From Roseovarius sp. (GTDB taxonomy: Bacteria; Pseudomonadota; Alphaproteobacteria; Rhodobacterales; Rhodobacteraceae): a stretch of 55,054 nt of DNA. The notes under the pieces are model-generated. The model did no database searches. It was not told where the DNA came from and saw only the letters and a program-made list of their open reading frames with translations. This document shows, piece after piece, positions 42,579-52,324 of this stretch. The translations under genes were made by a program, and so were the position numbers. Position 1 is the first letter of the stretch. Each line of letters opens with the position of its first letter. Location of the stretch: assembly GCA_021775255.1 (NCBI GenBank), contig JAJFIA010000024.1:1-55054 (forward strand), written 5' to 3'.

Positions 42579-43472
42579 GTGCAATGGGATGATCTGAGAA
42601 TATTTCTGGCAATCGCGCGCGCAGGCTCGATCAGTGGCGCCGCCAACCGGCTTGGCGTTCAGCATTCCACCGTGTCCAGACGCTTGCGATCTTTGGAAGA
42701 TCAGCTTGGCACCCGCCTGATAGAGCGTAAGAAATCTGGATATGAAATGACAGAGGCCGGCGAAGAGCTGCAGTTGTCGGCCAGACGGATCGAGGTTGAA
42801 ATTCTTGGGTTCGAAGGCGCGCAAGCGGGGCATGACACCGACGCCGCCGGAGAATTGCGTGTATCTGCCATCAACAATATGGCATCAACCGTTCTGATGC
42901 CGGCGTTCACCCGGTTCAGCAAGGCCTATCCGAAAATTGAATTTCATCTGGTGGTCACAAACAAGTTTGTAAAACTCGCTGAACGCGACGCAGATATCGC
43001 CATCCGTCTGACAAACACCCCGCTCGACACCCTGATTGGTACAAGGCTCACCACCGTGGCATCGGCTGTTTACGGGTCGCAGGACTATTGCGCACAAGTT
43101 CAGGCGGGCACGGCGGCGGAAAAGTGGCTGGGCATCGAATGTTGTGGCTTTCATACCTCCTGGACCAAAGACGCCTGCCCGGACAAGGACCACAATTTCT
43201 ATGTTGACGACACCCTGTTAACGCTAGCTGCCCTCAAGGCCGGGGCCGGCCTGGCCTATCTGCCGTGCTTCATGGGCGACAGCCAGCCGTCCCTGTCCCG
43301 CTTTCGCCCGCCGGATGCAAAACACGATCTGGGGCTCTGGCTGGTCTATCACCGCGATTTGCGGCGCACCAAACGCGTGCGGCTGTTTCGTGAACACATG
43401 CAAAGCGAAATAGCCAATCTGCGCGATTTGTTCGAGGGCAACTCAGCCCCCCAAACGAATTGCCCCTCCTGA
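42579..43472 (+). CDS. LysR-family transcriptional regulator
   Basis: A 297-residue LysR-type regulator. The N-terminal winged helix-turn-helix begins at the GTG at 42579 (MQWDDLRIFLAIARAGSISGAAN), and the substrate-binding domain follows (LRVSAINNMAST, ERDADIAIRLTNTP). It is divergent from the methyltransferase-nitrilase pair, the usual layout for a regulator of its neighbours. A weak stem (GTCAGG...CCTGAC at about 43487-43502) follows. Confidence 0.9.
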   Translation: MQWDDLRIFLAIARAGSISGAANRLGVQHSTVSRRLRSLEDQLGTRLIERKKSGYEMTEAGEELQLSARRIEVEILGFEGAQAGHDTDAAGELRVSAINNMASTVLMPAFTRFSKAYPKIEFHLVVTNKFVKLAERDADIAIRLTNTPLDTLIGTRLTTVASAVYGSQDYCAQVQAGTAAEKWLGIECCGFHTSWTKDACPDKDHNFYVDDTLLTLAALKAGAGLAYLPCFMGDSQPSLSRFRPPDAKHDLGLWLVYHRDLRRTKRVRLFREHMQSEIANLRDLFEGNSAPQTNCPS

Positions 43473-43733
43473 CCCCCGCAAAAAGGTCAGGTTTTCCTGA
43501 CTATCTATTTCCCCAAATATCCCCACACTGAAGCCGGAAGCATTGTAGTAAATGTCACGAAGGTTCTCCCTGAGTTCAATGCTTCCTGGGTGGCGGGGCT
43601 GTGATTGGCGGGCGGGCGAACCGGCCCTTCACGGCCCCGGCCCTGCGCGCACGGGGCTTGCCCCCTTGCAACACGCGGCCAGCTACGCCATGTATCCTGC
43701 AACCATACCCCGATGTTTCAGGATAGGCACGAT

Positions 43734-44642
43734 ATGATAGAACTTGGCGCTCAGCCCCCCGCAACAGACCTGATCAAAGATGTCACCGAGGCCAATTTCA
43801 TGGCCGATGTCATCGAATTGAGCAAAACCGCCCCCGTGATCGTGGATTTCTGGGCCGATTGGTGCGGCCCGTGCAAAACCCTCGGGCCGGTGCTGGAAGC
43901 GGCGGTCACCAAAGCCGGTGGTGCGGTGCGCATGGCCAAGGTCAATGTCGATGAAAATCAGATGCTCGCCAGTCAGCTACAGGTGCAATCCCTGCCCACG
44001 GTCATGGCCTTCTGGCAGGCCAAACCGATTGATGCCTTTCAGGGCGCGCTGCCGCCCTCCGAGGTTGACGCCTTCCTCAAACGGGTGATCGAGGCCTCCG
44101 GCGGGGATGCCAGCGGCGGGCTGGATGAGGCGATTGAAGCGGCCGAGGAAATGCTGGCCGAAGGTGCTGCCACCGATGCCGCCGAAACCTTTGCCGCCAT
44201 CCTTCAGGAAGATCCTGAAAATGCCCGCGCTTACGGCGGCATGATCCGCGCCCATATCGCCATGGATGATCTGGATCAGGCCGAGGCCATCCTCAACGGT
44301 GCCCCCGCCGCGATCAGCACAACCCCCGAGCTGGAAGCCGCCCACGCCCAGCTTGAACTGGCGAAACAAGCCGCCAATGCAGGCCCCCTGGCCGAGCTGC
44401 AGGCGGCGGTCGAGGCCGATCCTGCCAATCCGCAAGCGCGGTTTGATCTGGCGCAGGCCCTACAGGCCAATGGCGATACTCAGGGCGCGGTTGATCACCT
44501 GCTTGAGCTTTTCCGCCGCGATCGCGACTGGAATGAAGACGCCGCCCGCAAACAGCTTTTCATCCTGTTTGACGCCCTGAAACCGAACGATCCCATCGCC
44601 CTCAACGGCCGTCGCAAGCTCAGCTCTTTGATCTTTGCCTGA
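43734..44642 (+). CDS. YbbN/CnoX-like thioredoxin with TPR tail
   Basis: A 302-residue protein: an N-terminal thioredoxin domain with WADWCGPCK (active-site Cys pair) and VQSLPTVMAFW cis-Pro loop, followed by two tetratricopeptide-type stretches in the last 180 residues (EAAEEMLAEGAATDAAETFAAI..., ELAKQAANAGPLAELQAAVE). CnoX-type proteins act as redox-linked chaperones. I start at the ATG at 43734. The start of the next gene overlaps its stop. Confidence 0.9.
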   Translation: MIELGAQPPATDLIKDVTEANFMADVIELSKTAPVIVDFWADWCGPCKTLGPVLEAAVTKAGGAVRMAKVNVDENQMLASQLQVQSLPTVMAFWQAKPIDAFQGALPPSEVDAFLKRVIEASGGDASGGLDEAIEAAEEMLAEGAATDAAETFAAILQEDPENARAYGGMIRAHIAMDDLDQAEAILNGAPAAISTTPELEAAHAQLELAKQAANAGPLAELQAAVEADPANPQARFDLAQALQANGDTQGAVDHLLELFRRDRDWNEDAARKQLFILFDALKPNDPIALNGRRKLSSLIFA

Positions 44643-45429
44643 TACATCCAACCCCCCGGTTCTGAATGACAAGTTCCATTCAGAACCGCCCGTTTTCCGC
44701 CCCGAAAACCTTTTGCGGGAAGGGCGGCGGCAACGCGGCCTTGCCAAGGGAAAAATCCCCGAAATCTGCCTGCTTGATCCCGATGGCGATATCCTGCGCT
44801 GGCTGATCCGTCAAAACCGTGCCAAGCGCAGCCCCTTTTGGGCCTGCTACCACACAAATCTTTATGTGTTTGAACAGGCCGGGCGGCAGTTTGGCATCAT
44901 CGGTAACGCGGTCGGCGCTTCTTTTGCGGTGCTTCTGGCCGAACAGCTCTTTGTCTCGGGATGCAATCTTCTGATCAGCATCACCTCAGCCGGCCAAATC
45001 GCCGAAGGGTTGAAAACCCCCTGTTTCGTACTGATTGACAAGGCCCTGCGTGACGAGGGCACCAGCTATCACTACCTGCCAGTCTCTGATTATGCCGCCG
45101 CCCCGGCGGGCTTGCTGGCACAATTGAGCGATGCCTTTACCCACCTGCCGTTTCCCGTTCTGCGCGGCCCCAGTTGGACAACCGACGCCCCCTACCGCGA
45201 AACCAAAACAGCCATCACCGCCAACCGCGCACGCGGCATTCTGGCGGTCGAGATGGAAGCCGCCGCGCTTTACGCCTTCGCCCAGGCGCGCGACAAACCG
45301 GTTGTTTGTTTTGCCCATATCACCAATCAAATGGCACAGGCCGGCGATGATTTTGATAAAGGCGAGGCCGATGGTGCCACCGCAAGCCTGGCCGTTTTAC
45401 AAGCGCTTGCTGGTGTTTTGAAATCCTGA
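44635..45429 (+). CDS. Nucleoside phosphorylase-family protein
   Basis: A 264-residue protein with the phosphorylase superfamily pattern: FGIIGNAVGASFAVLLAEQL near residue 87, LISITSAGQI, and GILAVEMEAAALYAFA with the typical nucleoside-binding Glu-Met-Glu. It probably cleaves a purine or pyrimidine nucleoside with phosphate. The first codon is TTG at 44635, overlapping the thioredoxin stop; a later start is possible. The unusual long N-terminus (PENLLREGRRQRGLAK) is not typical. Confidence 0.65.
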   Translation: MPDTSNPPVLNDKFHSEPPVFRPENLLREGRRQRGLAKGKIPEICLLDPDGDILRWLIRQNRAKRSPFWACYHTNLYVFEQAGRQFGIIGNAVGASFAVLLAEQLFVSGCNLLISITSAGQIAEGLKTPCFVLIDKALRDEGTSYHYLPVSDYAAAPAGLLAQLSDAFTHLPFPVLRGPSWTTDAPYRETKTAITANRARGILAVEMEAAALYAFAQARDKPVVCFAHITNQMAQAGDDFDKGEADGATASLAVLQALAGVLKS

Positions 45430-45498
45430 ACCCCTGTCGAATACACACGACATTATTTTATAATTCAAACCGCAAATAAAACCGTCTAAGCTTGGCCA

Positions 45499-46143
45499 AT
45501 GACCAAAACCCCCGATCTGCCCGAAACGATCCCGCTCTTTCCCCTGCCGGGGGCATTATTGCTGCCGCGCTCGCGCCTGCCCCTGCACCTGTTTGAGCCG
45601 CGCTACCTGATGATGTTCGATGACGCCCTGAAAACGCCTGAGCGCCTGATCGGCATGATCCAGCCGCGCCAGACACCCGAGGGCGACGATCACGCCCTGC
45701 ACAGCATCGGCTGCGTCGGCCGCATCACGCAATTTTCCGAAACCGACGACAACCGCTATATGATCACCCTCACCGGCATCTCGCGCTTTCGCATCCTTGA
45801 TGAGGTCGAAGGCTTCCCGCCCTATCGCCGCGCCAATGTCAGTTGGCAGGGGTTTGAGCGTGATCTCGGCCCCAAAGACGTGGATCCGGGTTTTGACCGG
45901 CCCGCTTTCATGCAGTTGCTTGACCGTTATTTCTCTGACTCTGAGCTCAAAACCGACTGGAATGCCCTGAAACAGGCCGATGATGAATTGCTGATCAATT
46001 CGCTTTCCATGCTGTTGAAATTCAGCCCCGAAGACCGGCAGGCCCTTCTGGAATCCCCCGGCCTCAGCACCCGCCGCGAAACCCTGATTACCCTGATCGA
46101 ATTTGCCATCCACAGCGGCCCCAGCAAGGAAACACTGCAATGA
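45499..46143 (+). CDS. LON peptidase substrate-binding domain protein
   Basis: A 214-residue protein resembling the N-terminal substrate-binding domain of Lon (PUA-like): [26 protein letters not shown] and [26 protein letters not shown]. Standalone proteins of this kind are common in alphaproteobacteria and have no protease domain. It overlaps the Trm112 gene by 4 bases. Confidence 0.9.
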   Translation: MTKTPDLPETIPLFPLPGALLLPRSRLPLHLFEPRYLMMFDDALKTPERLIGMIQPRQTPEGDDHALHSIGCVGRITQFSETDDNRYMITLTGISRFRILDEVEGFPPYRRANVSWQGFERDLGPKDVDPGFDRPAFMQLLDRYFSDSELKTDWNALKQADDELLINSLSMLLKFSPEDRQALLESPGLSTRRETLITLIEFAIHSGPSKETLQ

Positions 46144-46331
46144 ATGATGCCCCGCAATCCCCCGGCTTTGACCGCCGCATGCTTGAGGCCCTGATCTGCC
46201 CGCAAACCCATGCATGCCTTGAATATGATTCAGGTTCGCAAGAGCTGATCAGCCCAGGCGCCAACCTCGCCTACCCCATTCGCGACGGCATCCCAATCAT
46301 GTTAACCGACGAGGCCCGCCAACTTGAATGA
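46140..46331 (+). CDS. Trm112 family protein
   Basis: A 63-residue Trm112/YcaR-type protein: [18 protein letters not shown] and [17 protein letters not shown]. It lacks the two CxxC zinc pairs of the eukaryotic type, as is usual for the bacterial form. Its start overlaps the LON-domain gene by 4 bases. A short hairpin (CAACTTG...CAAGTTG) follows just past its stop and may be its terminator. Confidence 0.9.
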   Translation: MNDAPQSPGFDRRMLEALICPQTHACLEYDSGSQELISPGANLAYPIRDGIPIMLTDEARQLE

Positions 46332-46472
46332 AATCGCAAGTTGGGTTTCAAGCCGAATAACACAGTTATGCCCAATATAAGGAAGGCCTGCAATACGGGT
46401 TCAGGGAGCCGTATTGCCATACTAAAGCCTTTTGCGTGTCACCTCTATCAGGGAACATGCAAAACACCGTAA
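46332..46472. other. Left-edge spacer of the mobile island
   Basis: The boundary between ordinary chromosomal genes and the accessory island. No gene was recognised, and I saw no tRNA or clear direct repeat that would mark an attachment site. Confidence 0.35.
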
Positions 46473-46700
46473 TACACAATAACAGCAGATTGGAAAAATG
46501 GTGCAGTTGAGAGGACAAATCTAGAACCTTTATCCGCCCTGTCTATCTTAGATGAATTAGAGAAATGGGAGGCGTATCTCAAGGCCGAACCGGAGGTTAT
46601 CCACAAGCTGCAGGCGTTTGAGGATGCTGCCGTTGGCAAGGAAGATGAGCCGCAGAAAACGCCACGCCCGCCTGCCCGGCCTCGGGGGCCATCGCTATGA
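46473..46700 (+). pseudogene. 5'-truncated fragment upstream of mobC
   Basis: An open frame of about 75 codons without a usable start, ending at TGA 46698-46700, which overlaps the mobC ATG (46697) by 4 bases in the usual operon manner. Its C-terminal part looks coding (LDELEKWEAYLKAEPEV, then a Pro/Arg-rich end PRPPARPRGPSL). It is probably the 3' remnant of a small gene of the mobilization operon, cut at the left end of the island. Confidence 0.5.
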
Positions 46701-47146
46701 CGGCGCTTGGTCAGGAATTTCGACTGGCTGGGCAGTCAAAGCCTGTTGGTGACAAAACCGCAAAACGGAATAGGCCCCGCCATAAGACCACGCGGGATTG
46801 TCCGCGTGTGACGTTGCGGTTGTCGTTGGAGGATCACGCGCAGTTGAAAGAGCTGGCTGACGGGATGGCGCTCAGCACTTATATTCGAGCGCAGGCGTTG
46901 GGAGAGGCCCTGCCCCGCCACAAAGCTCGCTCATCAGCTTCGGTTGTCGACAAGCAGGCACTGGCACAAATCCTCGGGCTGTTGGGGCAATCACGGATCG
47001 CCAATAACCTCAACCAGCTTGCCTATCACGCCAATATTGGCTCTCTGCCGATGGATGAGGCGACCTGTGCGCAGCTTTCCGAAACCTATGAGCATGTGCT
47101 GTTTCTGCGCCAGACGTTGATCAAAGCCTTGGGGCTCAGGGGATGA
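46697..47146 (+). CDS. mobC: MobC-like plasmid mobilization relaxosome protein
   Basis: A 149-residue MobC-like protein: a basic N-terminus followed by VTLRLSLEDHAQLKELADGMALSTYIRAQAL, a ribbon-helix-helix-type DNA-binding part, and ILGLLGQSRIANNLNQLAYHANIGSL, typical of MobC, which helps the relaxase nick oriT. Its stop overlaps the relaxase start by 4 bases. The DNA-binding site is not located, and no oriT was recognised. Confidence 0.75.
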   Translation: MTALGQEFRLAGQSKPVGDKTAKRNRPRHKTTRDCPRVTLRLSLEDHAQLKELADGMALSTYIRAQALGEALPRHKARSSASVVDKQALAQILGLLGQSRIANNLNQLAYHANIGSLPMDEATCAQLSETYEHVLFLRQTLIKALGLRG

Positions 47147-49926
47147 TCCTGAAGGGCAATCAACGGGCGAGCGGGCAAGATCTGGCGCGGCATTTGCTGA
47201 ATGTTGACGACAATGAGCATGCGGTGATGCATGAGCTGCGTGGGTTTCTGGCCGATGATCTGTTTGGCGCGTTTAAGGAAGCAGAAGCGGTTTCGCTTGG
47301 CACGAAATGCCAACAATATCTGTTTTCGCTGAGCCTCAGTCCGCCGCAATCGGCGAAAGTGTCGATTGAAGAATTTGAAGCGGTGATTGCTGATATCGAA
47401 CGTCGCCTCGGTCTGACCGATCAGCCCCGCGCGATTGTCTTCCACGAGAAGAAAGGCCGACGCCATGCCCACTGCGTCTGGTCCCGGATTGATGCCGCCA
47501 AGATGCGGGCAATCAACCTGCCGCATTTCAAGCGGCGTCTGACAGATATCTCACGCGAGCTTTATCTGGAGCATAGCTGGGAAATGCCCGCTGGTCTGCG
47601 CGATCACAACGAGTGCGATCCGCTGAACTATTCCGGCACCGAGGCCAGTCAGGCAAAGCGGGTTAAACGCTATCCGGCGGCCTTGAAAGAGTTGTTTAAG
47701 GCGTGCTGGGCGGCGTCAGATTCTCGGGCCAGTTTTGCAGCTGCGCTTTTGGAGCAAGGATTTTGCCTTGCGCGGGGTGATCGGCGCGGTTTTGTCGCCG
47801 TCGATGCGCAGGGCGAAGTCTACTCCATATCGCGTTGGTGTGGGGTGAAGGCCAAAGAGGTGCGTGCCCGAGTTGGCGACGGAGCTGATCTGCCAACAGT
47901 GGATGATGCAGTTGCCCTGCTGAACCCTGACAACGCGCAAAACAACGCCCGCGCAGCCCATGAATCTGACAAGCAATATGCCCGCCACTTGGCAGATCAC
48001 GCCTCCAGACTATCCGACTTGGTGGCACGCCAGCGACAAGAGCGGCAGGCTTTGGCCGATGGGCAAGAAGAGCGCCGGATAGCTGAGATCAAGGCCCGTC
48101 AATCGCGCCTGCCAATGGGCCTCAAGGCGACTTGGGCACACCTAATGGGCCAATATCAAAGTCTTTGTCAGAAACTGGCTTTTGAGGCACAAGCCTGTGC
48201 CGCCCGTGATCGCGCAGAAATGCAGGCTCTGATCGACCGACATCTGGCGGAACGCCGCGCCTTGGATCACGAGTTGGCATTCCTTCAAGCGCAATATGAT
48301 TTGGAGCAAGACCTCCACGACAGATCAGCGGCATCTCGTGGCCCGATCTATCAGCCCGATCCGCGCCAACCTTTGGTATTGCCGCGCGAGGATGTGCCCT
48401 TCACGCCAGAACAACTCAAGCGCCAGCCTGGCCTGATCCTTGGCCATATCTCGGACAAACAGGCCCGATTCACCCGAACCGATATTTTGCGCGGGTTGAC
48501 TGAATTTATTGATGATCCGTTAGACCTGCGCGCCGCGTCAGATCGGGCTATGCTGTCTCCAGAATTGGTGCGGGTCGGCGATGGTGAACCAGAGGCCTTC
48601 ACGACGCGCGACTACGTGGCGGTTGAACACCAACTCTCCGCCTGTGCGATGGAATTAGCGAAGTCAGGTGGCTTCAAGGTGAACACCCGCCATACTGATC
48701 GTGCCATCACACGCGAAAATGCAAAACTCCAACACCGCGTCGGCGCAAATCTCAGCGGTGAACAGATCGACGCCATCCAGCATATCCTTGCCCCCAACCA
48801 ACTATCCTTAGTCGTCGGTCTAGCCGGAGCGGGCAAAAGCACGCTTCTGTCCGTGGCGCGCGAAGCGTGGGAACGCCAAGGACTTCGCGTCCACGGCGCG
48901 GCTCTGGCAGGCAAGGCGGCTGACAGTTTGCAAACCGCATCGGGCATTCCATCCCGCACTTTGGCCTCATTGGAAGCAAGTTGGAAAAGCGGCTATGAGC
49001 CAGTCGGCTGCGGCGATGTGGTGGTCATCGACGAGGCAGGCATGGTTGGCACACGGCAACTTGCGCGGGTTGCAGAACAGCTGCGCATGCGTGGTTGCAA
49101 ACTGGTGCTCGTCGGTGACCCTGATCAACTCCAACCGATTCAAGCGGGAACGCCCTTCCGCGATATTGCGGATACAAACGGGGCCGCCCGCCTCACAGAA
49201 ATCCGCAGGCAAACAGCCGATTGGCAGCGCAAGGCCTCTCGAGATTTGGCAAATGGCCAGACAGCACAAGCGCTGCAATGCTATGCGGATCATGGCGCTG
49301 TGCATGAAGGTCATGACCGAGATCACGCAATCGCCAAGCTGGTCAAAGATTACATTACAGATTGGCAAATGCACGGCCCCGACACATCACCCCTCGCACT
49401 CGCCCACCGTCGCAAGGACGTACATGCAATCAACCAGGCGATCAAAACCGCACGCATGGCAAATGGCGAAACAACGATTGAGACGCTGTTCAACACCGAT
49501 CACGGCCCGCGCGCCTTCGCCCCCGGCGACCGCATCCTCTTCACCCGCAATGATCGCGATCTGGGTGTGCGCAACGGCATGCTTGGCACCGTGCAAACGA
49601 TTGACGGCAACCAACTGACCGTCCAATTCGACCCCGACGAGATCGGAAACCGCCGCAACCTAACGTTCTCTCCGCGCGACTTCCCCTCCATCGACCACGG
49701 CTTCGCCGTCAGCATCCACCGCTCACAAGGCTGCACCGTGGACCGCAGTTTCGTGCTGTCCAGCCGAACCCTCGACAAGAACCTCACCTATGTAGCCATG
49801 ACGCGGCACAAGGAAGAAACCAGCTTCTACTCCGCGCCGGATATTGCGCCGAAACGGAGCATTGCTGAACCGGAAGCGTTCGCACCAAATGACTTCCGAG
49901 CCCGCAAACCGTCAAGAACGCGGTGA
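47143..49926 (+). CDS. Relaxase-helicase (MobA/TraA-like) mobilization protein
   Basis: A 927-residue two-part protein. The N-terminal relaxase has the three-His metal site H101...H108-x-H110 in VFHEKKGRRHAHCVW and a FLADDLFGAF-like early block. The C-terminal helicase has Walker A GLAGAGKST near residue 560, Walker B VVIDEAGMVG near 626 and later superfamily I motifs (QLQPIQAGTPFRDI, FAVSIHRSQGCTVDRSFVL). It nicks oriT, stays bound to the 5' end and unwinds DNA during transfer. The middle holds a coiled-coil-like ER-rich segment. It directly follows MobC. No type IV secretion genes are seen, so the element is mobilizable rather than self-transmissible within the window. Confidence 0.9.
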   Translation: MILKGNQRASGQDLARHLLNVDDNEHAVMHELRGFLADDLFGAFKEAEAVSLGTKCQQYLFSLSLSPPQSAKVSIEEFEAVIADIERRLGLTDQPRAIVFHEKKGRRHAHCVWSRIDAAKMRAINLPHFKRRLTDISRELYLEHSWEMPAGLRDHNECDPLNYSGTEASQAKRVKRYPAALKELFKACWAASDSRASFAAALLEQGFCLARGDRRGFVAVDAQGEVYSISRWCGVKAKEVRARVGDGADLPTVDDAVALLNPDNAQNNARAAHESDKQYARHLADHASRLSDLVARQRQERQALADGQEERRIAEIKARQSRLPMGLKATWAHLMGQYQSLCQKLAFEAQACAARDRAEMQALIDRHLAERRALDHELAFLQAQYDLEQDLHDRSAASRGPIYQPDPRQPLVLPREDVPFTPEQLKRQPGLILGHISDKQARFTRTDILRGLTEFIDDPLDLRAASDRAMLSPELVRVGDGEPEAFTTRDYVAVEHQLSACAMELAKSGGFKVNTRHTDRAITRENAKLQHRVGANLSGEQIDAIQHILAPNQLSLVVGLAGAGKSTLLSVAREAWERQGLRVHGAALAGKAADSLQTASGIPSRTLASLEASWKSGYEPVGCGDVVVIDEAGMVGTRQLARVAEQLRMRGCKLVLVGDPDQLQPIQAGTPFRDIADTNGAARLTEIRRQTADWQRKASRDLANGQTAQALQCYADHGAVHEGHDRDHAIAKLVKDYITDWQMHGPDTSPLALAHRRKDVHAINQAIKTARMANGETTIETLFNTDHGPRAFAPGDRILFTRNDRDLGVRNGMLGTVQTIDGNQLTVQFDPDEIGNRRNLTFSPRDFPSIDHGFAVSIHRSQGCTVDRSFVLSSRTLDKNLTYVAMTRHKEETSFYSAPDIAPKRSIAEPEAFAPNDFRARKPSRTR

Positions 49927-50187
49927 GGCCCGACAAACTCCGCTGCACGCGTCGTCGAAACAATCTAGAAGGAAACAGCTACAGCAGACCTTCATGCAGA
50001 GCGCGGTGAAGGTGTCAAAAGAGCCCACTTTGCCGGATGCTGCGATATGAATGAACGGCTGCTTCTGTTTGAGCCAATTTGACTTTTCGATCAGTTGTTG
50101 CGTTGCATATCGACCAACGAACGGTCCGGAGAAGTTTTGTTAGAAAATCGAGACTAGAACCAAATCCGCAAATACGTGGGAGGTTCC
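49927..50187. other. Spacer between relaxase and toxin gene
   Basis: About 260 bases without a gene that I can support. It carries the ribosome binding site GGGAGG just before the MuF-like gene's ATG at 50188. Confidence 0.4.
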
Positions 50188-51873
50188 ATGCAACACACTT
50201 TCGGGAACTTTCTCCGGCACGGCGGGAATGGGCAATACGTTGTCGCGCGATGTGATGGTCAGGTTTACGGCTACCGTGCCGACATTTCCATCAAGTCGCA
50301 TTTCCCAAACTTTGCAGCATTACAATCCGATTTCACCCGTCGCCTTGATCAGGTCATTGCCGAGAATACCCGGATGTTGCTGAATGCGCTGACGCCGCAG
50401 GATACCCAGCCGGTTGTGACAGAAGCCGACCTGCGCGATGTGACAGACGCGAAAGAGGAGACCTTGAGCCAATGGGACGCACGGCTTGAGGTGATCTTCG
50501 ACGAATATCACGCGCATCCGCAGCGCCTGCGTCCGTTGCGAGCAAACATGGAAGAGCGTCTGCTTCGTGCTTTCGCAGGTCTGATCAATCAACTCCGGCA
50601 GGAAGACCTTGGCATCGAGCACTACATCTGGCGGTCGCGCGACGACGCCAAGGTCCGTGGCAGCCATCAGTAATTCGACGATCAGGTGTTTCGATGGGAC
50701 AGCCCTCCGGAAGGCGGGCATCCAGGCCAACCGCATAACTGCCGCTGCATTGGCGAGCCGGTCCCACGAGGGCTCCTGAGTAGCATTGTGCTCGTTGATT
50801 TTGCGCCCACCGCAGACAGTTTTCCGACCAGCAATGGCACGGTGCGTCGTTTGGCCAACGGCCTGATCGCCAGATCACCGGCGGGTTTGGCAGCCTTTGC
50901 TGCACTGGAGGCCAGCAACCAGCTCCAGTCCTTCACACGCGCGGCAAATGAGCGGCGCATCCGCGATGCTGCGGATATCATGGGCGCAGACCTTAGCACG
51001 GTAGAGGGTATACTGGCGGCGCAAGCCTACGCATTGGCAAAAGAACTGGCGGAAAATGGGGTTTTGTCCGATGCGCCCGAACGGGGCGACAGGGCGCGGA
51101 TTATCGCCGAAGCCATAGGTTTGATCGAAATGTCCCAGCCGGGGCTTTTCACTTTGCGCAGCGAAAGCGCCGCAGAAACGGTTGATCTTGCGCGGCGCAT
51201 CGCAGCCGATGCCTTGGCCGCGCTTGAGGCGGGCCGGCTTCGCGTCACCGAAGGCGCATTGGCGGAGGGCTGGGTCGAAGTTTTCCCCGAATTGACCGAA
51301 GACGAGCGCCGGTTGGGTCAGCTACCGGGGTTCACGCCTGAGCGGATGGAAGAGTTCATTGAGGCCTTCCCAGCGGAAGACCTCGGCCTGCCAATCCACA
51401 CAGGCACACCGGTTCCCGAAGACCCAACCGACAACGTCATCTCAACGCCAATCCCGGATGAAACCGGGCCGAATATTGTGGAAGCGCGTCCAGGTGAACC
51501 TACGCCCATAGGCCCCAACGATGATGAAGCAACCAGACGTGGGATTCGCCGCGAAAACGAATCCGCCGGGATACTTCGGGAGAACGGGTTTGACATTATT
51601 CAAAATCCAGTTGTCGACGGGCTAAAGAACCCAGACTATTTGATCAACGGTGAGGTTTATGATCATTATGCGCCGGATACCAATCGGGTTAGAAATATTT
51701 GGGGTGCGGTGAAGGAAAAAGTTGAAAAGGCCCAAGCAAACAACGTGGTCATCGGTCTGCAAGACAGCGACGTAGACGAGGAAGAACTCCGTCAACAGTT
51801 TGCGGACTGGCCAATCGAGGGCCTTGACGATGTCATAATTGTTCGCCCGGATGGAACGATTGGGAGATTCTGA
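50188..51873 (+). pseudogene. MuF-domain polymorphic toxin with CdiA-CT nuclease end, split by an in-frame TAA
   Basis: One reading frame runs from the ATG at 50188 to the TGA at 51871-51873, with a single in-frame TAA at 50671-50673. On the N-terminal side, GIEHYIWRSRDDAKVRGSH is the start of the phage Mu-F-type minor-head motif, and it continues after the TAA as VFRWDSPPEGGHPGQPHNCRC. A helix-rich middle follows, then a C-terminal RENESAGILRENGFDII ... KNPDYLINGEVYDHYAPD block that is the CdiA-CT toxin nuclease type with conserved Asp/Lys region. The original codon was probably GAA. Either the gene is dead, or it makes two products, the second from GTG at 50686. An immunity gene follows directly. 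Confidence 0.7.
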
Positions 51874-52181
51874 TGGCAATTGACTACAATATCCACACCG
51901 ACTTGGACTTGGTCGACCTGCAACAGCGGCTTGACGAATATGCAGGGGATGTCGATGGGCTTTGGGAAATTTGGAGGGCAAGCGACGACCTCGGTCCATT
52001 CCATGAGGAGATCATGGAAGAATACGGCATCGACAAAGGCTTCAAATCCTACGTCTGGACGCGCCATTCAAAGGATCGAAGAACCGAAGCGCGTGCAAAG
52101 CTGATGGACTTTTATCACTCGTTGCCCGGACGCAAACTCATCCGAAAAGATGACACCTTTATCGATTATCAGGAGAGTTGA
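51873..52181 (+). CDS. Candidate immunity protein of the CdiA-CT toxin
   Basis: A 102-residue acidic protein that overlaps the toxin stop by 1 base (TGATG). It has no family signature I can name, but size, acidity (DYNIHTDLDLVDLQQRLDEYAGDVDGLW) and position right after the toxin C-terminus fit a CdiI-type immunity protein that blocks the nuclease domain. Its intact frame next to an interrupted toxin suggests it may still be kept for protection. Confidence 0.55.
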   Translation: MAIDYNIHTDLDLVDLQQRLDEYAGDVDGLWEIWRASDDLGPFHEEIMEEYGIDKGFKSYVWTRHSKDRRTEARAKLMDFYHSLPGRKLIRKDDTFIDYQES

Positions 52182-52324
52182 ACATCAAAGAGCAGACATT
52201 GGGCCACCTGCAGCGAATTCACAGTTTGTCCCGCATCTTACCAGTTCGTCGATCCTGCCGCGAAAGTCGGCTTCATCTCCTTGGCAAAGCCTCAGATAGT
52301 ACGATGGGCGAACAGTCAGATTGA

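Noticed and set aside
46332..46472. tRNA or att site at the left edge of the island
   Set aside because: No cloverleaf or duplicated sequence could be found by eye.
49844..50050. Small open frame across the relaxase end
   Set aside because: It overlaps the relaxase gene and has no ribosome binding site.
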